Under the pieces are notes generated by a model. That model was not told where the DNA came from. It made no database searches and was given only the letters and a program-made list of their open reading frames with translations. The position numbers and the translations under genes were made by a program. 38,551 bases of DNA from Rhodocyclaceae bacterium UBA2346 (lineage in GTDB: Bacteria; Pseudomonadota; Gammaproteobacteria; Burkholderiales; Rhodocyclaceae): assembly GCA_002344625.1 (NCBI GenBank), contig DDUE01000059.1, positions 1 to 38,551 on the forward strand, written 5' to 3'. Shown here piece after piece: positions 9,624 through 18,674 of the stretch; position 1 is the first letter of the stretch, and each line of letters starts with the position of its first letter.

Positions 9624-9869
9624 GCTCTTGTACGCCGTTGTCGTATGCGTACTGCAAGTCTGAACCAATCAGTGGCTCGTATGCTGATCTAATGAGGCGT
9701 TCCGTGTCGTTTTTCACGGACACAGACCCAGGGGATATCCGCGGTAATGCCGATTAGATGTATCAATCATAATCGAGCTGGCGTTTGCGCGTGTGCCGGC
9801 AGGTGGCACGACGGATTTGCTCGCTGGCTGATGCCGTATTGCAGCTCGGTCAGCGTGACGGCAGACATG
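9624..9869 (-). promoter_or_regulatory. Upstream region of the cas operon
   Basis: This 246-bp non-coding stretch separates cas3 from the terminator of the cytochrome gene, so the cas promoter should be here, reading leftwards. No convincing -35/-10 pair stands out. An imperfect dyad lies at 9701-9720 (TCCGTG and CACGGA around a T-rich 8-nt loop) and could be an operator or hairpin. Overlapping frames here show no coding character. Confidence 0.4.
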
Positions 9870-9893
9870 AAAAGGCCGGCGTTTCCGCCGGCC
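9870..9893 (-). terminator. Rho-independent terminator of the pentaheme cytochrome gene
   Basis: A perfect 7-bp stem, GGCCGGC at 9874-9880 with GCCGGCC at 9887-9893, encloses a 6-nt loop. On the minus strand it is followed by TTTT (9873-9870). It lies 31 bp after the cytochrome stop codon and should isolate the cas operon from that gene. Confidence 0.85.
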
Positions 9894-9924
9894 CGTGTTC
9901 AGGCTGGAACGTTCATTGACCTCC

Positions 9925-12003
9925 TCAGTAACGGGCGTCCGAAGGCTTGCCCCCCTTGGGCCAGTCATTCACCTTGGGCGGAAAGTCCGGGCGCGGCAGG
10001 TGGCTGAACCAGGCTGCCACGTCTACCGCTTCCTGGTCGGACAGGCCACCCTGGCCCAAAGGGAAGCTGTCGTGGAACGCGATCGGCATGTTGCGCTTGA
10101 CGAAGGCCGCAGCGGTATAGAGGCGGGCCATGCCGGCGCCGATGTTGAAGGAGTCGTCGCCACCCAGCGGCGGATAGACCCAGCGGCCCTTGGCGTCCTT
10201 GATGCCTTCGCCCTCGGCGCCGTGGCAGATCGCGCACTGTTCGGCGTAGATCAGCCTGCCGTTTTCCGGGTTCGGCATGATGCTGCGGTCGATCTTGCCG
10301 ATGCCGCGGCCTTCCACGCGGTCTTCAGGCTTGGTCTCGCGCTTCATCCAGTCGAAGTAGGCGACCATCGCCTTCATCTCTTCGCCTTCCTTGGGCAAGG
10401 GCTTGCCGTTCATCGAGCGAAGGAAGCAGCCGTTGATCCGCTCTTCCAGCGTGATGTCGCGGCCGGCGCGGGCGCCGTAGCTCGGAAAGAAGGCCGATAC
10501 GCCGACGTAGGGCGAACCGTCGGCTACCGTGCCGGCGTTCAGGTGGCAACTGGCGCAGTTCATCGCGGCACCGACGTGATTAGGCAGCATGCGGGCGGTG
10601 TCGATGTTCAGGCGTGCGCCCAGCACGAGTTGCTCGGCGTTCGGTTCCTCGAGCATGTCGGCCAGGCGCGGGGTCTCGAAGGGCCGGTCACTGATGCCCT
10701 TGGCGTCGAGATGCTTGCGTGCGCTGGCGACATCGCTGGCGAGGACCTCATGCGCATCGGCGCGGCCCCAGCTGTGGCGGGTGAAGTTCAGGATATCGGC
10801 GATTTCCTGATCGCCCAATTGGGCGAAGGCCGGCATGTAAAGCGGCCGCCCATGGCTTTGCGTGATCGGCGCTCGCCAGCCGGTCAGCATGATGTGGAGT
10901 AGTGTTGCCGGATCCTGCGATTGCAGCGTGTGGTTGCCGGTCAGTGGCGGAAATACGTCGGGCACGCCGTTGCCGTTGGCACGGTGGCAGTCGGCGCAGA
11001 ACTGCAGGTAGCCCAGGCCGCCGCGGGTGGTGAAAATGGTGGTGGGCACGTCGTCGTCCGGCGCGGCGCCCATGCCCGCCGGCAGCGGGACGATGTGGGG
11101 CGCCGGACCCTGGGCCACGACCATCGGCAGGTCGTCCTCGCCGGGGGGCAGGGACTTCAGATAGACGCCCAGCGCGAGCAGGTCTGCCTCGGTCATGTAC
11201 TGGGTGCTGTGTTGCACCACGTCCACCATGTTGCCCGACACCGTGCCGTGCTTGTTACGGCCGGTTTTCAGCATCTCGGCAGTGTCCTCGGGCGTCCACA
11301 GATTGCGCAGGCTCAGCGCGCGCCAGCCTTCGACGGTTTCGCCGGCAAGGAAGAGTTCGCCCTTGCCGCCCTTGTCGCCCATCGTCTTTTCCTGGAAAGC
11401 GAAGCCGCGCGGTGTATGGCAGGCGCCGCAGTGGCCCAGGCTCTGCACGATGTAGGCGCCGCGGTTCCACTGCTCGGACTGTTCGGGATCGGGTTCGAAG
11501 ACTTCGTCGTCTAGGAAGAAGGCGTTCCACAGCGACAGGCCCCAGCGCATGCTGTAAGGCCATTGCATGTCGTTTTCCTGGTTCGCCTGCTCGACCGGTT
11601 CGACGCCCTTCATCATGTAAGCGTACAGATCGCGCATGTCCGCTTCCGTCATTCTGGCGTAGGACGGGTAAGGCATCGCCGGATACAGGTTGTGGCCACC
11701 AGCGGCTATGCCCTCGCGCATCGCGCGGTCGAACTGCTCGAACGTGTATTGACCGATGCCGGTCTTCTTGTCGGGCGTGATGTTGGTGGAGTACAGCGTG
11801 CCGAACGGTGTCTCCAGCGCCAGGCCACCCGCCAACGGCGCGCCGCCCGGCGCGGTGTGACAGGCGACGCAGTCACCCATCCGGGCGATGTATTCGCCAC
11901 GCTCGAGGATGTCGGCTTGCGCCGTGTCGGCCCAGTTGGGGGCCGAGGCCAGCAACAGCGAACAGCCTATGCCGGCGGCTCGCAGGATCGCTCGCGTATT
12001 CAT
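9925..12003 (-). CDS. Pentaheme cytochrome c: AdhB-like triheme domain fused to a TsdA-like diheme domain
   Basis: This 692-residue exported protein has an N-terminal signal peptide (about residues 1-26, hydrophobic GIGCSLLLASA). Five CXXCH haem sites are present, at C45, C192, C336, C483 and C590. Residues 30-420 resemble the triheme cytochrome subunit of membrane alcohol/gluconate dehydrogenases (MGDCVACHTAPGG, GHCGACHTPRG, FCADCH). Residues 480-670 resemble thiosulfate dehydrogenase TsdA (NCASCHLNAGT, ERINGCFLRSMNGKPL, QCAICHGAEGEG). C526 is placed like the cysteine haem ligand of TsdA, and M639 (KRNM) like its second-haem ligand. It probably acts in the periplasm in electron transfer or sulfur-compound oxidation, but the substrate is unknown. 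No dehydrogenase gene is adjacent. The ATG at 12003 has an AAGGGAG ribosome site. Confidence 0.85.
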   Translation of the reverse strand: MNTRAILRAAGIGCSLLLASAPNWADTAQADILERGEYIARMGDCVACHTAPGGAPLAGGLALETPFGTLYSTNITPDKKTGIGQYTFEQFDRAMREGIAAGGHNLYPAMPYPSYARMTEADMRDLYAYMMKGVEPVEQANQENDMQWPYSMRWGLSLWNAFFLDDEVFEPDPEQSEQWNRGAYIVQSLGHCGACHTPRGFAFQEKTMGDKGGKGELFLAGETVEGWRALSLRNLWTPEDTAEMLKTGRNKHGTVSGNMVDVVQHSTQYMTEADLLALGVYLKSLPPGEDDLPMVVAQGPAPHIVPLPAGMGAAPDDDVPTTIFTTRGGLGYLQFCADCHRANGNGVPDVFPPLTGNHTLQSQDPATLLHIMLTGWRAPITQSHGRPLYMPAFAQLGDQEIADILNFTRHSWGRADAHEVLASDVASARKHLDAKGISDRPFETPRLADMLEEPNAEQLVLGARLNIDTARMLPNHVGAAMNCASCHLNAGTVADGSPYVGVSAFFPSYGARAGRDITLEERINGCFLRSMNGKPLPKEGEEMKAMVAYFDWMKRETKPEDRVEGRGIGKIDRSIMPNPENGRLIYAEQCAICHGAEGEGIKDAKGRWVYPPLGGDDSFNIGAGMARLYTAAAFVKRNMPIAFHDSFPLGQGGLSDQEAVDVAAWFSHLPRPDFPPKVNDWPKGGKPSDARY

Positions 12004-12179
12004 GGAAAGCTCCCTTTTGCTCATGACGATTCTAGGTGCCGTGAGCTTATTCCCATGTTTTTGGAGTGGGTATCAGAAGATTTCCCTAGTGCTGGCCCGG
12101 TCTTGGCGGCAGTGCGGGCGTCGTTGGGCACGCCCCGACGAGCTGGCCGTTCTCATCACGGGACGTGGAGTGGCAATGT

Positions 12180-12185
12180 TAAAAT
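12180..12185 (+). promoter_or_regulatory. Candidate -10 box for thrC
   Basis: TAAAAT, preceded by TGT, lies 64 bp before the thrC GTG start in the 245-bp gap between the divergent cytochrome and thrC genes. No good -35 hexamer is found at 16-18 bp. The rest of the gap shows no gene. Confidence 0.3.
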
Positions 12186-12248
12186 CGCGTATTCAGATCC
12201 GGACGCTACGCCCGGCCCGTTTCCTGCCCAGTCTCCGAGGATTCCTCC

Positions 12249-13697
12249 GTGAAATACATCTCCACCCGCGGCCATGCCGGCCAGCCCGCCAAGCCCGAGT
12301 TCTGCGACATCCTGCTGGGCGGCCTCGCGCCCGACGGCGGGCTGTACCTGCCCGAATCCTATCCGCAGGTGACGCGTGCCGAACTCGATGCCTGGCGCGG
12401 CCTGTCCTATGCCGAACTGGCCTTCGCCATCCTGTCCAAGTTCATCACCGACATTCCGCCCGCCGACCTGAAGGCGATCTGCGACAAGACCTACACCGCC
12501 GAGGTGTACCGCCACGTGCGCGAGGGCGACGACGCCGGCGACATCACGCCGGTGCATTGGCTGGAAGAGGGCCGGCTCGGGCTGCTGGAGTTGTCCAACG
12601 GCCCGACGCTGGCCTTCAAGGACATGGCGATGCAGTTGCTCGGCAACCTGTTCGAGTACGTGCTGGCCAAGCGCGGCGAAACCATCAACATCCTCGGCGC
12701 CACCTCGGGCGATACCGGCTCGGCGGCGGAGTACGCCATGCGCGGCAAGCATGGTGTGCGGGTCTTCATGCTGTCGCCGCACGGCTTGATGAGTCCTTTC
12801 CAGCGCGCGCAGATGTATTCGCTGCAGGACGACAACATCTTCAACATCGCCGTCACCGGCATGTTCGACGACGCCCAGGACATCGTGAAGGCGGTGTCGA
12901 ATGACCATGCCTTCAAGGCCGCGAACAAGATCGGCGCGGTCAACTCGATCAACTGGGCGCGTGTCGCGGCGCAGATCGTGTATTACTTCAAGGGCTACTT
13001 CGCCGCGACGAAGAGCAATGACGAGCAGGTCGCGTTCTGCGTGCCTTCAGGCAACTTCGGCAACATCTGCGCCGGCCACATCGCGCGCCAGATGGGCCTG
13101 CCGGTGGCGAAGCTGATCCTCGCCACCAACGAGAACGACGTGCTCGACGAATTCTTCTGCAGCGGCGTCTACCGCCCGCGCAAGGCGGCCGAGACGCGCG
13201 TCACCTCCAGCCCGTCGATGGACATCTCCAAGGCGTCCAACTTCGAGCGCTTCGTGTTCGACCTGGTGGGCCGCGACCCGCAGAAGGTCGCCGCGCTGTG
13301 GGCCGAGGTCGATGCCGGCCGCGCCTTCGACCTGTCCGCGTCGCCCGAATTCGCGCGCATCGGCGACTTCGGCTTCGTGTCGGGTGCGAGCAACCATGCC
13401 GACCGGCTGGCGACCATCCGCAAGGTGTTCGAGCAGTATGGCGTGATGATCGACACCCACACCGCCGACGGCGTCAAGGTGGCCTGGGAGCGCGCTGCAG
13501 AGGTGCCGGCCGGCGTGCCGGTGCTGGTGCTGGAGACCGCGCTGGCGGTCAAGTTCGCCGACACCATCGTCGAGGCGCTGGGCCGCGAGCCCGAGCGCCC
13601 CGCCGACCTGGCAGGCATCGAGAAGCTGCCGCAGCGCGTCGAGGTGATGGAGCCCGACGTCGAGGCCGTGAAGCGTTTCATCGTCGAGCGCGTCTGA
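12249..13697 (+). CDS. thrC: Threonine synthase
   Basis: This 482-residue PLP enzyme converts O-phosphohomoserine to threonine in the cytoplasm. The PLP lysine is K124 in the NGPTLAFKDMAMQ motif. The N-terminal RGHAGQPAKPEFCDILLGGLAPDGGLY-type segment and the PLP phosphate-binding GATSGDTGSAA motif mark the long, fold-type II ThrC subfamily of proteobacteria. The start is GTG at 12249, with GAGG 8 nt upstream; the family N-terminus MKYISTRG supports it. The homoserine dehydrogenase gene, often directly upstream in betaproteobacteria, is not here. Confidence 0.97.
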   Translation: MKYISTRGHAGQPAKPEFCDILLGGLAPDGGLYLPESYPQVTRAELDAWRGLSYAELAFAILSKFITDIPPADLKAICDKTYTAEVYRHVREGDDAGDITPVHWLEEGRLGLLELSNGPTLAFKDMAMQLLGNLFEYVLAKRGETINILGATSGDTGSAAEYAMRGKHGVRVFMLSPHGLMSPFQRAQMYSLQDDNIFNIAVTGMFDDAQDIVKAVSNDHAFKAANKIGAVNSINWARVAAQIVYYFKGYFAATKSNDEQVAFCVPSGNFGNICAGHIARQMGLPVAKLILATNENDVLDEFFCSGVYRPRKAAETRVTSSPSMDISKASNFERFVFDLVGRDPQKVAALWAEVDAGRAFDLSASPEFARIGDFGFVSGASNHADRLATIRKVFEQYGVMIDTHTADGVKVAWERAAEVPAGVPVLVLETALAVKFADTIVEALGREPERPADLAGIEKLPQRVEVMEPDVEAVKRFIVERV

Positions 13698-13710
13698 GAC
13701 GGCAGGAAGC

Positions 13711-13729
13711 GCCGGCGCCGGACGCCGGC
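13711..13729. terminator. Hairpin between convergent thrC and nadC
   Basis: A perfect 7-bp inverted repeat, GCCGGCG at 13711-13717 with CGCCGGC at 13723-13729, has a 5-nt loop in the 36-bp gap between two convergent genes. There is no T-tract on either strand, so termination in both directions is inferred from position only. Confidence 0.4.
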
Positions 13730-13733
13730 AGGT

Positions 13734-14585
13734 TCAGGCCCGGGCTTCGACGTGGCGCAGCGAGAGGTCGAGCGCGTGCACGTCCTTGGTCAGCGTGCCG
13801 ATCGAGATCCGGTCGACGCCGGTTTCGGCGATGGCGCGCACCCGCTCGAGGCTGACGCCGCCGGAAGCTTCGAGTTCGGCGCGGCCGGCGTTGATCGCGA
13901 CGGCTTCGCGCATGTCGTCCAGGCTCATGTTGTCGAGCAGCACCATCTTCACACCCGCATCCAGCGCTTCCTTCAGTTCGTCGAGATTCTCGACCTCGAC
14001 TTCGATGAAGACGTTGGACGGCGCGATGAGGCGGGCCTGCTCGACCACTTCACGGATGCCGCCCGCCGCGATGATGTGGTTTTCCTTGATCAGGATGCCG
14101 TCGTAGAGGCCGACGCGGTGGTTGGTGCCGCCGCCGACCGCGACCGCGTATTTTTGCGCCAGGCGCAGGCCGGGCAAGGTCTTGCGGGTGTCGACGATGC
14201 GTGCGCCGGTGCCGCTCACCGCATCGACGAAGCGGCGGGTCACCGTTGCCGTGCCCGAAAGCAATTGCAGGAAGTTCAGCGCCGTGCGCTCGGCCGTCAG
14301 CAATACCCGCGCGCCGGCTTCGATGTCGCAAAGCACCTGACCGGCTTCCACGGCTTCGCCGTCGCGTACATGCCAGGTCACGATCGATTCGGGATCCAGG
14401 GCGGCGAAGCTCGCGTCGAACCATGCCGTGCCACAGATGACCGCGGCCTCGCGCGTGATGACCCGTCCGAGCGCTTCGGCATCGGCGCCGATCAACTGGG
14501 CGGTGAGATCTCCGGTGCCGACGTCCTCGGTGAGCGAGGCTGCGACATTGCGCTGAATCTCGATCCTGATCTGGTCTGTTAGCAT
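13734..14585 (-). CDS. nadC: Nicotinate-nucleotide pyrophosphorylase (quinolinate phosphoribosyltransferase)
   Basis: This 283-residue cytoplasmic enzyme of NAD biosynthesis turns quinolinate and PRPP into nicotinate mononucleotide with release of CO2. Family motifs in order are [12 protein letters not shown] near residue 18, [16 protein letters not shown] near 110, the substrate-binding [17 protein letters not shown] segment and GGGTNHR near 145-170, [15 protein letters not shown] and LLDNMS. Length matches the family (about 280). The ATG at 14585 is the only reasonable start. No nadA or nadB lies next to it. Confidence 0.97.
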   Translation of the reverse strand: MLTDQIRIEIQRNVAASLTEDVGTGDLTAQLIGADAEALGRVITREAAVICGTAWFDASFAALDPESIVTWHVRDGEAVEAGQVLCDIEAGARVLLTAERTALNFLQLLSGTATVTRRFVDAVSGTGARIVDTRKTLPGLRLAQKYAVAVGGGTNHRVGLYDGILIKENHIIAAGGIREVVEQARLIAPSNVFIEVEVENLDELKEALDAGVKMVLLDNMSLDDMREAVAINAGRAELEASGGVSLERVRAIAETGVDRISIGTLTKDVHALDLSLRHVEARA

Positions 14586-14785
14586 TGTCTCGACCGTCTG
14601 TGCGATTTGGGGGGCTCGATATTAGCACTGTGCCCGCGCGATGGGGCTGGTGGGACCGTGGGCGGACGCATATGCTGCGGGTACGAGCGCGCACGGGGCG
14701 TGTGGGCATTCACGGGAGTGGCAGGGATGGGTTCGCCTGAGAGAGGGTCGCGTGCTGCCGGCGGCGCGACCGAAGCCGCGACGCG

Positions 14786-15703
14786 GTGTTCACCGCAGTT
14801 GCGCCGGGCGGGGCGGCCTCCGCGTTGAAGCCGCGCGACCTGGCCGCGCTGGTCCTCCTGGCGGCACTGTGGGGCAGCTCGTTCCTGTTCATGCGCATCG
14901 CGGCGCCACAGTTCGGTCCGGTGCTGCTGGTGGCCGTGCGCGTGGGCATCGCGGCGCTGATGTTGGTGACCTTGCTGGCAGTGCGTGGTCATGCGCGTGC
15001 GCTCTGGCGGCACTGGTGGGTCTTGCTGGTGCTGGGGGTGGCGAACACGGCCTTGCCGTTCGCGCTCTATGCGTGGGCGATGCTGTCGATTGCGGCGAGT
15101 TTTGCGGCGGTCACCAACGCCACCGCGCCGCTGTTTGCGGCACTGATCGGATGGCTGTGGCTGAGGGACAAACTGTCGCTCGCCGCGAGCGTGGGGCTCG
15201 TGGTCGGTTTCGCGGGCGTGGTGGTGCTGGTGTGGCCGAGGCTGAGCGGTGCCGGCGACGTGTCGATCTGGGCGGTCGCGGCCTGCTTTGGCGCGACGCT
15301 GAGCTATGGATGGTCGGCGAACTACACCAAGCGCAGGCTCGCGGGCGTCGATGCGCTGGTGATTGCGGCCGGCAGCCAGCTGTACGCGACGCTCGCGTTG
15401 CTCCCGCTTGCGATAATCGGGTTACCGGCCGAGAGTCCGTCGGCCGACGCCTGGTTCGCCGCGCTCTTTCTCGGCGTGGCCTGTACCGGGTTCGCCTACA
15501 TTCTTTATTTTCGGCTCCTGGTGCGGGTCGGGCCGGCCCGCGCGGTCGGCGTGGCCTATCTGGTGCCGGTGTTCGGCATGCTGTGGGGGAGCGCCCTGCT
15601 GGATGAGCGGATCACGTCCACGATGATGCTCGCCTGCGCAATCATCCTGGCCGGAATAGGCTTGTCCAGCGGCGTGCTCAGGTTCCCGCGCTTGCGCCGC
15701 TGA
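14786..15703 (+). CDS. EamA/RhaT-family (DMT) transporter
   Basis: This inner-membrane protein of up to 305 residues has about ten hydrophobic helices in two EamA repeats. The first starts at LAALVLLAALWGSSFLFMRIAAP and contains TNATAPLFAALIGWLWLRDKL. The second ends in VAYLVPVFGMLWGSALLDERIT. Such permeases export metabolites or amino acids, but the substrate cannot be told. The start is uncertain: GTG at 14786, or TTG at 14825 (giving LKPRDLAALV), the second being closer to the usual family N-terminus. A shadow frame runs over the same region but lacks the membrane pattern. It is convergent with the hlyD-like gene. Confidence 0.9.
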   Translation: MFTAVAPGGAASALKPRDLAALVLLAALWGSSFLFMRIAAPQFGPVLLVAVRVGIAALMLVTLLAVRGHARALWRHWWVLLVLGVANTALPFALYAWAMLSIAASFAAVTNATAPLFAALIGWLWLRDKLSLAASVGLVVGFAGVVVLVWPRLSGAGDVSIWAVAACFGATLSYGWSANYTKRRLAGVDALVIAAGSQLYATLALLPLAIIGLPAESPSADAWFAALFLGVACTGFAYILYFRLLVRVGPARAVGVAYLVPVFGMLWGSALLDERITSTMMLACAIILAGIGLSSGVLRFPRLRR

Positions 15704-15716
15704 ACGGTGCTGGGTT

Positions 15717-16721
15717 TTACATGGCCTTCAAGTAGGACTCCGCAGCCGCGAAGCGAAGCAGGGCGCCAATGACCAGATCGAGAAAACCGAGGAGATGTAC
15801 CGGTTTTTCCGCGGCAATCCAGGCCTTGCCGGTCGCACCGAGGGGGATATTGATACCCGGCGGCTCCTCGAACTCGAGAATCACGGTACGGCCGACATGG
15901 TTGCTGTTCTTCATGAGGTGCTGGGTCACGCTCTGGGGCGTCGGAAGCAGACTGCCCTGGGCTTCGCCGGTGGACTCGGTGACGCTGTGCACCCGCGCTC
16001 TGAAGATCTTCCCGGGATACGCATCCACATAGAACTCGGCGAAGGCTTTGGGTTTGATGTATGCATAGACCTGGTCGGGAATGCGCAACTCGATGAATTT
16101 CTTGGTGGTGAACATGTGAATCGCGGCGGGCCTGATCTCGCCGAAGAACTGGCCGGCCGACGAATACTGCACCGCCACCTGGCCGTCGACCGGGGCGACG
16201 ACGACGGCACGGTCGATCTTCCACTGCAACTCGCCGATCGTCTGTTCCGCCTTGATCACGAGGTCGCGCTGCGTCTGCACCTCGGCAACCTTGGCGTCGT
16301 ACTCGGACTGCGGCACGATTTCGCCCCGCAGCCTGCCGATGCGCTTGAGGTCGTGCTCGAGTTTCTCGAGCTGGGTCTGCAGGCGCGCCCGCTCGGTGAG
16401 CATCGATTTCATCTGGATCTCGTAAAGATCCGTCTTGAAGCTGTAAACCGGATCGCCGGCTTTCAGCTTCTGGTTGTGGGTGACGAAAATCTTGTCGATT
16501 TCCCCGCCAGCCGGGGAGTTCAGGACGATGTGCGGCGCCTTGACGGTCGTGGTTGCAGTGAAATCCAGAAAGGCAAGATAGCGGGTCATGGTCAACACCA
16601 CGAACAGCAGGAAGACGGCGCCACAGCCCATCGCAACGAAGTTGCCGACGCTCTTCTTCACATAGCCGAACTTGAGCATCAGCCAGCAGATCAGCAAATA
16701 CGGAACGAGAATGAGCTTCAT
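15717..16721 (-). CDS. HlyD-family membrane fusion protein (YiaV/YibH-like)
   Basis: This 334-residue protein is anchored by two N-terminal hydrophobic segments (about 1-19 and 27-47). A biotinyl-lipoyl-like half follows (VKAPHIVLNSPAGGEIDKIFV), then a coiled coil around residues 105-170 (MLTERARLQTQLEKLEHDLKRIG), and the second lipoyl half (VVVAPVDGQVAV). It would bridge the inner membrane and an outer-membrane channel. Its ATG overlaps the DUF3302-like gene stop by 4 bp. The pairing of a DUF3302 protein with an HlyD protein resembles yiaW-yiaV of E. coli. It ends 14 bp from the convergent EamA gene. Confidence 0.88.
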   Translation of the reverse strand: MKLILVPYLLICWLMLKFGYVKKSVGNFVAMGCGAVFLLFVVLTMTRYLAFLDFTATTTVKAPHIVLNSPAGGEIDKIFVTHNQKLKAGDPVYSFKTDLYEIQMKSMLTERARLQTQLEKLEHDLKRIGRLRGEIVPQSEYDAKVAEVQTQRDLVIKAEQTIGELQWKIDRAVVVAPVDGQVAVQYSSAGQFFGEIRPAAIHMFTTKKFIELRIPDQVYAYIKPKAFAEFYVDAYPGKIFRARVHSVTESTGEAQGSLLPTPQSVTQHLMKNSNHVGRTVILEFEEPPGINIPLGATGKAWIAAEKPVHLLGFLDLVIGALLRFAAAESYLKAM

Positions 16722-17188
16722 GGCGCGCGCTCCGGGTTGGCGGCGCGCTCGGGCGCCTCGTGCAGCGTGGGTTCGATGAACATCGGTGCGCCGTCGACGC
16801 CGACGAACCGCTCATCGGCTGCCGGGGCGGGCTCTTCGGGCTCCGGCATGCGCGCGCGCCGCAGAACCCGGACCAGCCAGTCTTCGGCGGCATCCCAATC
16901 GACGAAGGCGAGGAACAGGGCGACCGCCCACACCCAATGCTGGAACAGGCCGAGAAGCGTCAGCGCGCTCACCAACTGCGCCTGGCGCATCTTCTTGTGC
17001 GATGCGTGGTGGCTGGGAATCTCGTGGATCCGCCACGCCACCATCAGCATGATGACGAGAACGATCAGAAGAAGCGGCAGGAGTATCCAGAGGAACCAGT
17101 CCGCATCGAGAATCGTCCGGTAAATGCCGAATGGTTCGTTGATGTAGTAACCCTCGGGTTTTGGCTCGGCATAGACATGGAACAGCAT
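16718..17188 (-). CDS. DUF3302-like inner-membrane protein (YiaW-like)
   Basis: This 156-residue protein has two hydrophobic segments, about residues 31-51 and 73-94. Between them lies a HEIPSHHASHKKMRQAQ linker resembling the HDIPY...KKRNHPHADA linker of E. coli YiaW. The C-terminal 50 residues are acidic and proline-rich (MPEPEEPAPAADERF). Function is unknown. Its position between an outer-membrane channel gene (1-nt overlap, TGATG) and an HlyD gene (4-bp overlap) suggests it works with them, perhaps as the inner-membrane partner. Family assignment is by pattern and is moderate. Confidence 0.65.
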   Translation of the reverse strand: MLFHVYAEPKPEGYYINEPFGIYRTILDADWFLWILLPLLLIVLVIMLMVAWRIHEIPSHHASHKKMRQAQLVSALTLLGLFQHWVWAVALFLAFVDWDAAEDWLVRVLRRARMPEPEEPAPAADERFVGVDGAPMFIEPTLHEAPERAANPERAP

Positions 17189-18573
17189 CAGAATCCTCCC
17201 CCCAGTGCCTTGTAGATCTGGCTACGGGCAACGAATTGGCTTTGGCGTGCGTCGGCCAGCGACAATTGGGCATCGAGTACCTTTACGGTTTCGTAAAGCA
17301 CTTCGAATTTGGTCGATTGTCCGGCTGCGTAGCTCTTTTCGGTGAGTTCGAGCGATTGCTTGCGCAGCTTTACCTCACTCTCTATCGCCTCGAACTGGCG
17401 ATCGCTGGCGTCGCGCATCGCCATCGCCTCATAGGTCTCGCGGAAGGCGAGCGCTACCGTGTATTCGAAATGGGCTTCCGCCTGCGTGCGCCGGGCCTCT
17501 GCACCGTCGATCTTCGACTGGATCAGCCCGGCATCGTAGAGCGGCATCGCCAGGTCTCCGCCGATGTCGAAAAACAGCGGAAAACCCGAAATCACATTCG
17601 ACGAGGTGGCGAGCAGGCCGACGAGCGACGACACGTTCAGACGCGGATAGCGTTCCGCCCGCACGGCATTCACGTCGGCATTCGATGCGATCAGCAACTG
17701 CTCGGCCGACGCCACATCGGGGCGGCGCAGCAGCAGCGCCGGATCGACCTCCCGCGGCGTATCCGGCAGGCGTGGCATGAAACTGGCGCGCGGAAGGCGT
17801 CCGCTCATCTGTCGGGGCGTGCGTCCCACCATCAGCTGCAGCGCGAACTCGGTCTTGGTGACGGCCGCCTCGACAAGCGGAATGGCCGACTCCGTCGCGG
17901 CGAGCTCGGCCGCGCTGCGGCGATAGGCCAATTCGGTGCCGACGCCGCCTTGCCAACGGCGACGCTCGAGCGCCGTCACCGCGCGCAGATTGTCTCGGCC
18001 CGCTTGCGTGATGCGCAGCTTCGCGTCGAGGCTCAGCAACTGGAAATAGGTCTCGACGACGGCGGACGAGAGTGAAAGGGCGGTGGCATTGCGGGTGTGC
18101 TCGGAGGCAGCGAGACGGCGGAGCGCCGCCTCGTTCATCTGCCCGATGCGGCCCCAGAGGTCGATTTCCCAGCTGACGGCGGCTCCCGCAGCGGCGGATC
18201 CCGTCGTCGTATTGAGGTCGTTGCCGGTCGCGACGTTGAGTTGACGGCGTGTTACACCGGCCTTCGCCAGCCCGTCGACACGTGGCGACAGCAGCGCATT
18301 CGCGGCCATCACGTTCGATCTCGCCACCTCGACGTTCGCGGCCGCCTTGGCAAGATCCAGGTTGTAGGCCAGTGCATCGTCCACCAGGCTGTCGAGCACC
18401 GGGTCAGCAAATACCCGCCACCATTGTCTGTCGACGCTCAAGGGCGTCAGGCTCGGCGGGGGCAGATCGAGCGTCGGTGCGACATAGGGCTGCGGTGGGT
18501 GAGTCGCGCAAGCGCTCAGCCCGAGCAGACCACACAGTACGACCGCTCCAGCCCGGGCTCTCTTGGAAATCAT
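17188..18573 (-). CDS. NodT/OprM-type outer-membrane efflux lipoprotein
   Basis: This 461-residue TolC-superfamily channel has a lipoprotein signal with lipobox LSAC (C21), after SKRARAGAVVLCGLLG. Two repeated OEP domains follow; the motifs WWRVFADPVLDSLVDDAL, AAVSWEIDLWGR, ALLLRRPDVASAEQLLIASNADVNAVRAERYP and ISGFPLFFDIGGDLAMPLYD are typical of the NodT subfamily. I chose the ATG at 18573 because it begins the signal peptide; the frame is open 150 codons further upstream but that part has no family character. The protein should form the outer-membrane duct for the HlyD/DUF3302-like pair downstream. Confidence 0.92.
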   Translation of the reverse strand: MISKRARAGAVVLCGLLGLSACATHPPQPYVAPTLDLPPPSLTPLSVDRQWWRVFADPVLDSLVDDALAYNLDLAKAAANVEVARSNVMAANALLSPRVDGLAKAGVTRRQLNVATGNDLNTTTGSAAAGAAVSWEIDLWGRIGQMNEAALRRLAASEHTRNATALSLSSAVVETYFQLLSLDAKLRITQAGRDNLRAVTALERRRWQGGVGTELAYRRSAAELAATESAIPLVEAAVTKTEFALQLMVGRTPRQMSGRLPRASFMPRLPDTPREVDPALLLRRPDVASAEQLLIASNADVNAVRAERYPRLNVSSLVGLLATSSNVISGFPLFFDIGGDLAMPLYDAGLIQSKIDGAEARRTQAEAHFEYTVALAFRETYEAMAMRDASDRQFEAIESEVKLRKQSLELTEKSYAAGQSTKFEVLYETVKVLDAQLSLADARQSQFVARSQIYKALGGGF

Positions 18574-18674
18574 GGATGGTTGTACCTTGTCCGCGATCGG
18601 GAGGTTCAGTGCGTGAAGCGACCGCTCGAGATCGTTGGTGCGACGATGCCGCGCACCCCCGATCGTCGAACCGG

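Noticed and set aside
17161..18075. 304-codon plus-strand frame over the outer-membrane channel gene
   Set aside because: The opposite strand encodes a clear NodT-type lipoprotein; the plus frame lacks any family pattern.
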